From an uncultured Sphingomonas sp. (GTDB lineage: Bacteria > Pseudomonadota > Alphaproteobacteria > Sphingomonadales > Sphingomonadaceae), in contig NZ_CAJYHX010000037.1 of NCBI RefSeq assembly GCF_913774285.1, positions 1 through 64,000 on the forward strand: DNA of 64,000 nucleotides, read 5' to 3'. A program made the translations under genes and the position numbers. Below the pieces are notes generated by a model, which worked only from the letters and a program-made list of their open reading frames with translations, did not search any database and had not been told where the DNA came from. Shown in pieces: positions 38,566-46,519 of this stretch (its first letter is position 1; each line of letters starts with the position of its first letter).

Positions 38566-39771
38566 ATGCGAACCATCTTCTTCACGGCGGCCGCGCTGGC
38601 CGTCGCCGGCCCTGCTTGTGCCCAGGACATTGCGGTGAAGCCGCTGATCGAGGCGCGCAGCCGCTATGAGCATGTCGATCAGGACGGCCTCAACGCGGCG
38701 GCGGATGCCTGGACGCTGCGCGTGCGGGCCGGTGCCGAACTCAGCAGCGGCCCCTGGGCGGCGCTGGGCGAGGCGCAGGGAAATCTGGCGCTGGTCGGCA
38801 ACTATTATGACGGGCTGCACGGCGCCGCGACCAGGCCGCTGGTCGCCGATCCGCAGGATGTCGCGATTTACCGCGCGCAGCTGCAATACCGCACCGCGCC
38901 GCTCACCGTCACCGCAGGACGGCAGCGGATCGCGCTCGACGATGAGCGGTTCGTCGGCAATGTCGGCTTCCGCAACAATGCCCAGACCTTCGACGCGGTG
39001 CGCGCGGAGCTGGCGCCGCTGAACGGCGTGAAGCTCGACCTCGCCTATGCCTGGGACGTACGGACCATCTGGGGCAGCGACGGGCGCGGCGCACGGCAGC
39101 GGGGGGTGGGCGGCGACAATGTGTTCGCCAATCTTGGCGCGGCGACGCCGATCGGCACGCTGACCGGCTTCGCCTATCTGGTCGATCAGGACGAGGCCGA
39201 AGTGCAGGGCTACCGCCTCGCCAGCCAGACCTATGGCGGCCGGCTGGCGGGCAGCCGCACGTTGGTGCCGATGGTTAAGCTCAGCTACCAGCTCAGCTGG
39301 GCGACGCAGTCGGACTATCACCGCAACCCCAATCGCTACACCGCCGACTATTGGCTCGCGGATGCGACGCTGGACGTCCGCGGCTGGAAGCTGAACACCG
39401 GCTATGAAGTACTGGGCGCGGACAAGGGCACCGCGCTTACCAGCTTCCAGACGCCGCTCGGCACCAACTTCAAGTTCCAGGGCTGGGCGGACAAGTTCCT
39501 GACCACCCCGGCCAACGGCGTGCGCGACCTCTATGCGGGCGGCGGCTATGGCTGGAAGAAGCTGGGGAGGGTGGACGCGCTGACGCTGCAGGCGACCTGG
39601 CATCGCTTCGACAGCGACCGGCTGGGCCAGCATTATGGCGACGAGATCGACCTGCTCGCCACCGTGAAGGTCAAGAAGACGCTGCTGTCCGCACGCTATG
39701 CGCGGTACGAGGCTGATCGGCTCGCCACCGATACCAGCAAGTTCTGGCTGCAGCTCGATTGGAGCTACTGA
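38566..39771 (+). CDS. Outer-membrane channel, alginate-export-family barrel
   Basis: 401 residues with a signal peptide (MRTIFFTAAALAVAGPACA). The rest is alternating beta sequence ending in FWLQLDWSY, typical of outer-membrane barrels. Blocks such as VKPLIEARSRYEHVDQDG, LTVTAGRQRIALDDERFVGN and VGFRNNAQTFDAVR match the alginate_exp/porin family. The gene is 58 bases after the nitrate transporter and before nirB, so it probably lets nitrate or another anion through the outer membrane. Specificity is inferred from context only. Confidence 0.8.
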   Translation: MRTIFFTAAALAVAGPACAQDIAVKPLIEARSRYEHVDQDGLNAAADAWTLRVRAGAELSSGPWAALGEAQGNLALVGNYYDGLHGAATRPLVADPQDVAIYRAQLQYRTAPLTVTAGRQRIALDDERFVGNVGFRNNAQTFDAVRAELAPLNGVKLDLAYAWDVRTIWGSDGRGARQRGVGGDNVFANLGAATPIGTLTGFAYLVDQDEAEVQGYRLASQTYGGRLAGSRTLVPMVKLSYQLSWATQSDYHRNPNRYTADYWLADATLDVRGWKLNTGYEVLGADKGTALTSFQTPLGTNFKFQGWADKFLTTPANGVRDLYAGGGYGWKKLGRVDALTLQATWHRFDSDRLGQHYGDEIDLLATVKVKKTLLSARYARYEADRLATDTSKFWLQLDWSY

Positions 39772-39773
39772 GT

Positions 39774-39836
39774 GGAATCGCTTGAGCGATTCCGCGAATC
39801 GGTTTATGTTGCAACGCGAAGGACAAGGCTGTCCTT
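39774..39836 (+). promoter_or_regulatory. ANTAR-target-like hairpins in the nirB leader
   Basis: P2 is clear: AAGGAC-AAGGCT-GTCCTT (39819-39836), a six-base loop with A1 and G4. Upstream, GGAATCG-CTTGAG-CGATTCC (39774-39793) also offers a six-base loop with G4, but C at position 1. The spacing of 25 bases is longer than in the transporter leader, so the first hairpin is less certain. A terminator follows. Confidence 0.6.
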
Positions 39837-39888
39837 CCCACATAGCCACGCTAGTTCGAAGATGAGCAAACGTGGTCCTGTTGATGGC

Positions 39889-39946
39889 AAAGCCGCCATC
39901 CAGCGCTCGGTTCGCAAGATCCGGGCGCCGGATGGCGGCTTTTTTC
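39889..39946 (+). terminator. Intrinsic terminator (attenuator) in the nirB leader
   Basis: A perfect 12-bp stem, AAGCCGCCATCC (39890-39901) with GGATGGCGGCTT (39930-39941), is followed by six T residues ending at 39945. It lies 18 bases before the nirB start and mirrors the arrangement in front of the transporter gene. Confidence 0.9.
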
Positions 39947-39963
39947 GTTTTGGAGCGAAGCGG

Positions 39964-42465
39964 ATGGAGTTTCTCGATCCCGGCACGACCCTGGCCGACG
40001 ACAGCCCCGCGCAGGCGACGGCGCCCGCAGAGACGCGCGAGCATCTCGTGGTCATCGGCAACGGCATGGCCGGTTGCCGCGCGGTGGAGGAACTGCTGGC
40101 CCGCGACGGCGCGCGCTTCCGCGTCACCATCTTCGGCGCCGAGCCGCATGTGAACTATAACCGCATCATGCTGTCGCCGGTCCTGGCCGGCGAGAAATCG
40201 TTCCAGGAGATCGTGATCAACGATCATGGCTGGTATGCGCAGCACGGCATCGAGCTGGTCGCCGGCGATCCAGTGGTGACGATCGATCGCGCGGCCCGCA
40301 CCGTCACGGCAAAGTCCGGCCGCGTCACCGGCTATGACAAGTTGCTGGTCGCCACCGGCTCCGATCCCTTCATCATCCCGGTGCCGGGGCACGACCTGCC
40401 CGGCGTAATCAGCTTTCGCGACATGGCCGATGTCGATGCAATGCTCGCGGCGGCGGGCGAGGGCGGCGATGCGGTGGTGATCGGCGGCGGGCTGCTCGGA
40501 CTGGAGGCGGCGCACGGCCTCACCCTGCGGGGCATGAAGGTCACGGTGCTCCACCTGATGCCGACGCTGATGGAACGGCAGCTCGACGAGGCCGCAGGCT
40601 GGCTGCTCAAGTCGGCGCTCGAGGCGCGCGGGCAGACCATCCTCACCGGCGCCGATACCGCCGCGATCCTCGGCAAGGGCAAGGTCGAGGGCGTGCAGCT
40701 CAAGGACGGCCGCGTGATCCCGGCGAAGCTGGTGGTGATGGCAGTGGGCATCCGTCCCTCGGTGAAGCTGGCACGCGAGGCGGGGCTGGCGGTCGGACGC
40801 GGCATCCAGGTCGACGACCATATGGTGACCAGCGACGCGAACGTCCTCGCGGTCGGCGAATGCGTCGAGCATGACGGGCAGTGCTACGGCCTGGTCGCGC
40901 CCTTGTGGGACATGTGCCGCAGCCTGGCCGACGGGCTGGTGGCACGCGCCAATCCCTATCGCGGCTCGGTCACCTCGACCAAGCTCAAAGTTGCCGGGCT
41001 CGACGTGTTCTCGGCGGGCGACTTCTCGGGCGGCGAGGGCTGCGAGGACATCGTGCTGCGCGATGCGGCGCGGGGAATCTACAAGCGGGTGGTGCTGAAG
41101 GACGACCGCGTGATCGGCGCGGTGCTGTTCGGCGATACCAGCGACGGCGGCTGGTATTTCGACCTGCTCAAGAAGGGCGAGGACGTCGCCCCTATCCGCG
41201 ACGTGCTGATCTACGGCCAGGCCTTCGCCTCGGGAGGGGGGCTGGCGGACCCTAAGGCGGCCGTTGCGGCGCTCTCGGACGATGCCGAGATCTGCGGCTG
41301 CAACGGCGTTTCCAAGGGGCAGGTGGTCGCCACGATCAACGGCGGGGCGTGCAGCCTCGATGCGGTGCGGGCCGGGTGCAAGGCCTCGGCCAGCTGCGGA
41401 TCGTGCACCGGCATCGTCGAGCAGTTGCTGGCACTGACGCTGGGCGAGGAGGGCGTGCAGAGCGGCCCCAAGACGATGTGCAAATGCACGACCTACGGCC
41501 ATGACGAGGTCCGCCGCGCGATCGTCGAACAGGGCATGCGCGCCATTCCCGAAGTGATGCAGACGCTGCACTGGTCAACGCCCGATGGGTGTTCCTCCTG
41601 CCGGCCGGCGCTCAACTATTACCTGCTCTGCGCATGGCCCGGCGAATATGTCGACGACCAGCAGAGCCGCTATGTCAACGAGCGGCTCCACGCCAACATC
41701 CAGAAGGACGGCACCTATTCGGTGGTGCCGCGCATGTGGGGCGGGGTGACCACGGCGAACGAACTGCGCGCCATCGCTGATGTGGTGGAGAAGTACAACG
41801 CGCCGATGGTGAAGGTCACCGGCGGCCAGCGGCTCGACATCTTCGGCATCCGCAAGGAGGATCTGCCCGCTGTCTGGGCCGATCTGAACGCCGCCGGAAT
41901 GGTCTCGGGCCATGCCTATGCCAAGGCCTTGCGCACAGTGAAGACCTGTGTCGGCTCCGAATGGTGCCGCTTCGGCACCCAGGATTCGACCGGGCTGGGC
42001 ATCAAGCTGGAGCGCGGCTTCTGGGGCAGCTGGATGCCGCACAAGTTCAAGATGGCGGTTTCCGGCTGCCCGCGGAACTGCGCCGAGGCCACCATCAAGG
42101 ACTTCGGCGTGGTGTGCGTGGACTCGGGCTACGAACTGCATGTCGGCGGCAATGGCGGCATCCATGTCCGCGCGACGGACCTGCTGGTGAAGGTGGCAAC
42201 CGAGGAGGAGGCGATGCATTATGCCGCCGCCTTCGTGCAGCTCTACCGCGAGGAGGCGCGCTATCTGGAGCGCACCGCGCCGTGGATCGAGCGGGTCGGG
42301 CTCGCCAGCATCAAGGGGCGGGTGGTGGAGGACGAAGCGGGGCGCGACGCGCTCGCCGCGCGCTTCTGGCATTCGCAATCCTTCAGCCAGGACGATCCCT
42401 GGGCCGATCGCGTCGCCGGCGCCGATGCCGGCCTCCACCAGCCCCTTCTCGCCGCCGCGGAGTGA
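39964..42465 (+). CDS. nirB: Assimilatory nitrite reductase large subunit NirB
   Basis: 833 residues from ATG 39964; the frame is open further upstream, but that part is the leader with the attenuator. Order of domains: FAD/NAD(P)H oxidoreductase (HLVVIGNGMAGCRAVEELL near 30, VVIGGGLLGLEAAHGL near 160); a BFD-like [2Fe-2S] domain with four Cys (EICGCNG and CGSCTG near 440-480); ferredoxin-like half; and the sirohaem/[4Fe-4S] site with TCVGSEWCRFG and SGCPRNCAEA near 660-710. It reduces nitrite to ammonium with NAD(P)H in the cytoplasm. nirD begins in its stop codon. The sirohaem is supplied through cobA downstream. Confidence 0.95.
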   Translation: MEFLDPGTTLADDSPAQATAPAETREHLVVIGNGMAGCRAVEELLARDGARFRVTIFGAEPHVNYNRIMLSPVLAGEKSFQEIVINDHGWYAQHGIELVAGDPVVTIDRAARTVTAKSGRVTGYDKLLVATGSDPFIIPVPGHDLPGVISFRDMADVDAMLAAAGEGGDAVVIGGGLLGLEAAHGLTLRGMKVTVLHLMPTLMERQLDEAAGWLLKSALEARGQTILTGADTAAILGKGKVEGVQLKDGRVIPAKLVVMAVGIRPSVKLAREAGLAVGRGIQVDDHMVTSDANVLAVGECVEHDGQCYGLVAPLWDMCRSLADGLVARANPYRGSVTSTKLKVAGLDVFSAGDFSGGEGCEDIVLRDAARGIYKRVVLKDDRVIGAVLFGDTSDGGWYFDLLKKGEDVAPIRDVLIYGQAFASGGGLADPKAAVAALSDDAEICGCNGVSKGQVVATINGGACSLDAVRAGCKASASCGSCTGIVEQLLALTLGEEGVQSGPKTMCKCTTYGHDEVRRAIVEQGMRAIPEVMQTLHWSTPDGCSSCRPALNYYLLCAWPGEYVDDQQSRYVNERLHANIQKDGTYSVVPRMWGGVTTANELRAIADVVEKYNAPMVKVTGGQRLDIFGIRKEDLPAVWADLNAAGMVSGHAYAKALRTVKTCVGSEWCRFGTQDSTGLGIKLERGFWGSWMPHKFKMAVSGCPRNCAEATIKDFGVVCVDSGYELHVGGNGGIHVRATDLLVKVATEEEAMHYAAAFVQLYREEARYLERTAPWIERVGLASIKGRVVEDEAGRDALAARFWHSQSFSQDDPWADRVAGADAGLHQPLLAAAE

Positions 42466-42797
42466 TGCCCATGACCGACTGGACCGATATCGGTACCCTT
42501 GCCGACCTGCCGCTGCGGGGCAGCCGTACGCTGACGCTGGGCGGGGAGCCCATCGCGGTGTTCCGCACCCATGACGACCGGGTCTTCGCGCTGATCGACC
42601 GCTGCCCGCACAAGGGCGGCCCGCTCAGCGCGGGGATCGTGCATGGCCATGCGGTGGCGTGCCCGCTCCACAACATGCGCATTTCGCTCGCGACCGGGGC
42701 TGCCCTGGGAGAGGATGCCGGCTGCACGCCGGTGGTGCCGGTGCGGGTGGAGGGCGAGCGCATCCTGCTCGCCATGCCGGTGCGGGCGGCGGCGTGA
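42465..42797 (+). CDS. nirD: Nitrite reductase small subunit NirD (Rieske)
   Basis: 110 residues with a Rieske fold. The cluster ligands are in CPHKGGPLS and CPLHNM, two Cys and two His. The ATG at 42465 overlaps the nirB stop (TGATG); ATG 42471 is two codons inside and also possible. It forms the nitrite reductase complex with NirB. The next gene starts in its stop codon (GTGA). Confidence 0.93.
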   Translation: MPMTDWTDIGTLADLPLRGSRTLTLGGEPIAVFRTHDDRVFALIDRCPHKGGPLSAGIVHGHAVACPLHNMRISLATGAALGEDAGCTPVVPVRVEGERILLAMPVRAAA

Positions 42798-45379
42798 GCG
42801 ACGCCGTCCGCACTACCTGCGCCTATTGCGGCGTCGGCTGCGGCATCCGCGCGACCGTTACCGGCGACCGCGCCGTTCGCATCGAGGGCGATTCCGAACA
42901 CCCCGCCAACCAGGGCCGGCTCTGCTCCAAGGGCACGCATCTCGGCGAGACGGTCGGGCTGCAGGGCCGGCTGCTCCATCCGATGATTGGCGATCGCCGC
43001 GCCAGCTGGGACAAGGCGCTCGATCTCGTCGCCCGCCGCTTCCGCGAGGCGATCGCCGAACACGGCCCGGACAGCGTCGCCTTCTACGTCTCCGGCCAGC
43101 TGCTGACAGAGGATTATTACGTCGCCAACAAGCTGATGAAGGGGTTCATCGGATCGGCGAACATCGACACCAATTCGCGACTGTGCATGTCCAGCGCGGT
43201 AGCGGGACACATGCGCGCGTTCGGCGAGGACGTTGTCGCGGGCAGCTATGCGGATCTCGACGCTGCCGATCTGATCGTGCTGGTGGGATCGAACACCGCC
43301 TGGTGCCATCCGGTGGTCTACCAGCGAATCATGGCCGCGCGCGCCGAACGCGGCACGAAGCTGGTCGTCATCGATCCGCGCCGCACCGAAACCGCGGAGG
43401 AGGCGGACCTGCATCTGGCGCTGCGCCCCGGCAGCGACGTGGCGCTGTTCAACGGCCTGCTCGCGCATTGCCGGGCGGAGGGCCTCGCCGGTGCCGCGAA
43501 CCTCGACGTGCCCGAAGGCTTCTGGGAAGCGCTGGGGCAGGGGCACGACCTCTGGTCCACCGCCCAGACCTGCGACCTCGCGCCCGCAGACCTCCAGCGC
43601 TTCTACCAGCTCTTCGCCGCCCACCCGCGCGCCGTCACGCTGTTCAGCCAAGGCATCAACCAGTCGATCCGCGGCACCGATCAGGTCAACGCGATCCTCA
43701 ACCTCCACCTCGCCACCGGCCGGATCGGCACGCCCGGTGCCGCTCCCTTCTCGATCACCGGCCAGCCCAACGCGATGGGCGGGCGGGAAGTGGGCGGGCT
43801 TGCCTCGACGCTGGCGGCGCATCGCGGCTTCGGCGCCGACGATATTGCCGATGTCGGCCGCTTTTGGGCCGCCGCGCGGATGGCGACCAAGCCGGGCCTC
43901 AAGGCCGTCGACCTGTTCCGTGCGGTGGGCGAGGGGCGGATCAAGGCGCTGTGGATCATGGCGACCAACCCGGCCGTTTCGATGCCCGATGCCGGCCGGG
44001 TGCGCGAAGCGCTCGCCGCCTGCCCCTTCGTCGTCGTGTCGGACGTGATCGCCGAAACCGACACCAGCGTCCATGCCCATGTCCGCCTGCCCGCCGCCGC
44101 CTGGGGCGAGAAGGACGGTACCGTCACCAATTCCGAGCGGGTGATCAGCCGCCAGCGTGCCTTCCTGGCCCTGCCGGGCGAGGCGAAGCCGGACTGGTGG
44201 ATCGTCAGCCAGGTGGCGCGGCGGATGGGGTTCCGCACCGCCTTCGCCTATGATCGCCCGGCCGAAATCTGGCGCGAACATGCCCGGCTGACCGCCTATC
44301 GCAACCGGGGCGCGCGCATGCTCGACCTGCGGACCAAGGCGGCGATCGGCAACGAAGCCTATGACGCGATGGTGCCCTTCTCGTGGAATCCGCAGCCCTT
44401 CGCCGACGGGCGATTCTCGACTGATAGCGGCCGCGCCCGGCTGGTCGCGGTTGCACAGCGGCCGCTCGACGCGCCGCTGCGCGACTGGCCGATGACGCTC
44501 AACACTGGCCGCTACCGCGACCAGTGGCACACGATGACGCGCACCGGCCTGTCGCCCAAGCTCGCGCGCCACCGTGCGGAACCGTTGGTGGAGATCCACC
44601 CGCAGGATGCCGCCGCGCTGAACCTTGCGGACGGCGCGCTCGCACGGGTGACGACTCCGCAGGGCGAAAGCCTGTTCCGCGTCGCGCACGCGCCCGGCCA
44701 GCGCCGCGGCGAGCTGTTCACGCCGATCCACTGGACCGACCAGGAGGCGCGTGGGGGGCGCACGGGATTGCTCGCCCGGGATCTCGTCGACCCGCATTCG
44801 GGACAGCCTGGCTTCAAGCTTTCGCCCGCGCGCGTCGCGCCGGTGGCGGTGGACTGGCGCGGCTTCTTGATCGTGCAGGGCGAGGCACCGGCGCCGGACT
44901 GCCTGTGGGCGACGCGCGTGACGGTGCCCGGGGGCGTGCTCTACGAACTGGCCGGCACCGGCGATCCCGCAGCGCTCGATCGGGCGCTGCCTCGCGGGGA
45001 GCGTATGGAGGCGAGCGATCCTGCGCGCGGCACCCTCCGTGTGGGCGTCCTGCGGGACGGCCGCCTTGCTGCAGTGCTGTTCGTCACCCGCCACGGAGAA
45101 TTGCCGAGCCGGGACTGGCTGATCGGCCAGCTTAGGCAGCCGCAGGGCCCGCAGGTGCTCGCCGGTCGGGCGCCTGGGCGCAGCAGCGATCGCGGGCCGG
45201 TCGTCTGCGCCTGCTTCGATGTCGGGTTGCACAGCATCACCGCCGCGATCCGCGACCAGCAATTGCAGGACGTTGCCGCGATCGGCGCGGCATTGGGGGC
45301 AGGCACCAATTGCGGATCGTGCCGCCCGGCGCTTGCCCGCATTCTCAACGACATGCCAAAGGAGGCCGCGCATGGCTGA
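42794..45379 (+). CDS. nasC: Assimilatory nitrate reductase catalytic subunit, molybdopterin type with BFD domain
   Basis: 861 residues from GTG 42794, which overlaps the nirD stop by four bases. The N-terminal [4Fe-4S] motif is TCAYCGVGCGIRATV with the last Cys in GRLCSKG. The bis-MGD molybdenum domain shows INQSIRGTDQVNAILNLHLATG-type blocks, the Cys of NSRLCMSSAV as likely Mo ligand near 132, and GQPNAMGGREVGG. A C-terminal BFD-like [2Fe-2S] domain (VCACFDVG, then TNCGSCRPAL) is present, as in NasA of Klebsiella. It reduces nitrate to nitrite in the cytoplasm. Its stop overlaps the cobA start. Naming differs between species (nasA or nasC). Confidence 0.93.
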   Translation: MSDAVRTTCAYCGVGCGIRATVTGDRAVRIEGDSEHPANQGRLCSKGTHLGETVGLQGRLLHPMIGDRRASWDKALDLVARRFREAIAEHGPDSVAFYVSGQLLTEDYYVANKLMKGFIGSANIDTNSRLCMSSAVAGHMRAFGEDVVAGSYADLDAADLIVLVGSNTAWCHPVVYQRIMAARAERGTKLVVIDPRRTETAEEADLHLALRPGSDVALFNGLLAHCRAEGLAGAANLDVPEGFWEALGQGHDLWSTAQTCDLAPADLQRFYQLFAAHPRAVTLFSQGINQSIRGTDQVNAILNLHLATGRIGTPGAAPFSITGQPNAMGGREVGGLASTLAAHRGFGADDIADVGRFWAAARMATKPGLKAVDLFRAVGEGRIKALWIMATNPAVSMPDAGRVREALAACPFVVVSDVIAETDTSVHAHVRLPAAAWGEKDGTVTNSERVISRQRAFLALPGEAKPDWWIVSQVARRMGFRTAFAYDRPAEIWREHARLTAYRNRGARMLDLRTKAAIGNEAYDAMVPFSWNPQPFADGRFSTDSGRARLVAVAQRPLDAPLRDWPMTLNTGRYRDQWHTMTRTGLSPKLARHRAEPLVEIHPQDAAALNLADGALARVTTPQGESLFRVAHAPGQRRGELFTPIHWTDQEARGGRTGLLARDLVDPHSGQPGFKLSPARVAPVAVDWRGFLIVQGEAPAPDCLWATRVTVPGGVLYELAGTGDPAALDRALPRGERMEASDPARGTLRVGVLRDGRLAAVLFVTRHGELPSRDWLIGQLRQPQGPQVLAGRAPGRSSDRGPVVCACFDVGLHSITAAIRDQQLQDVAAIGAALGAGTNCGSCRPALARILNDMPKEAAHG

Positions 45380-46160
45380 CGAATTCCCCGCAGGCAGCGT
45401 CTGGCTGGTCGGTGCCGGGCCGGGCGACCCCGACCTGCTCACCCGCAAGGCCGAGCGGCTGCTGCGTACCGCGACGATCGTCTTCTACGATGCGCTGGTG
45501 GGCGAGGGCGTCCTGGCGCTGGTCCCCGCATCGGTGCGGCTGGTACCGGTGGGCAAGCGCGCGGGCCGGCATTCCAAGGAGCAGGGGACGATCAACGACC
45601 TGCTTGTCTCCGCAGCGCTGGCAGGCGAGCGGGTGGTGCGGCTCAAGGGCGGCGACCCCTCGATCTTCGGCCGATCGATGGAGGAATGTTCGGCGCTCGT
45701 CCAGGCGGGCGTGCAGGTGCGGATCTGCCCTGGCATCACCGCCGCCAGCGCGGCCGCGGCCTCCGCGGGCGTGTCGCTCTCGCTGCGCGGCCTGGCACGC
45801 CGGGTACAGTTCGCTACCGCGCACAAGCGCGGTGATGCGCCTTTGGATCTGGATTGGGCCGCCCTGGCGGACCCGCATTGCACCACCGTGTTCTACATGG
45901 GCCGCAGCGCGGCGACAGAAATCGGCCGAAACCTTCAGGCGGCGGGGCTATCAGGCGCCACACCGGTCCTGCTAGCTTGCGATGTCAGTCTGGACAGCGA
46001 GCGGTTGCTGCATACCCGTCTTGATCTTCTTCACATCGCGGTAGCGGGCTTTCCCAATGACCAGCCGACCCTCATCCTGATTGGCGACGCGATTGCAGTT
46101 GCGAGCAGCGCGGCGATGGCAAGTTATGCCATGGACGCGGCCCGAGCTGCGACAACCTGA
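45372..46160 (+). CDS. cobA: Uroporphyrinogen-III C-methyltransferase
   Basis: 262 residues. SUMT signatures: VWLVGAGPGDPDLLTRKA at the N-terminus, VVRLKGGDPSIFGRSMEE near 90, and the SAM-binding TVFYMG near 172. It makes precorrin-2 from uroporphyrinogen III, the first step to the sirohaem needed by NirB. It overlaps the nitrate reductase gene by eight bases. It has no CysG dehydrogenase/ferrochelatase part, so those steps must be coded elsewhere. It is the last gene of the nas operon. Confidence 0.93.
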   Translation: MADEFPAGSVWLVGAGPGDPDLLTRKAERLLRTATIVFYDALVGEGVLALVPASVRLVPVGKRAGRHSKEQGTINDLLVSAALAGERVVRLKGGDPSIFGRSMEECSALVQAGVQVRICPGITAASAAAASAGVSLSLRGLARRVQFATAHKRGDAPLDLDWAALADPHCTTVFYMGRSAATEIGRNLQAAGLSGATPVLLACDVSLDSERLLHTRLDLLHIAVAGFPNDQPTLILIGDAIAVASSAAMASYAMDAARAATT

Positions 46161-46519
46161 TCGACGTCCGCTGTCGGGCAAGACTGCCGTTTGGGCCTGC
46201 CCGTTGGAATGACGGCTTCGTGTCAGAAACGTCAACCAGCCTTCCGACAGCAGTCGACCAACATACGCCGTTCAAGCGATGGAGCCGGAACGCCCGCTTT
46301 AGCTAAAAGCGGCCGATCGCACCGTGCTTCTCAACGGCAGCCATGTCGCACCGTCTTGTCGGTTTGAGTCTCGCGATTGGTTCCTGGAGCGCAACAAGCG
46401 CTCGGGCGCACCTACGCCGCGGAAAACCTCCTAGCCTGGGTTAAAGCCGCTACGGATCGCCGGAACCGGTGCCGCTGCCAATCCTTTGCCCAGGATCATT
46501 CCTTGGTTCGGAGAGGCGC
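46161..46519. other. Intergenic region after the nas operon
   Basis: 359 bases without a supported gene. Short frames on both strands lack ribosome sites and known motifs. I saw no strong T-run terminator for the nas operon. The promoter for the next gene should lie in the last 100 bases. Confidence 0.4.

Noticed and set aside
38461..45448. Two >1000-codon frames antisense to the nitrate genes
   Set aside because: The plus-strand genes here have full catalytic motifs and overlapping starts and stops. The antisense products have no domain signals.
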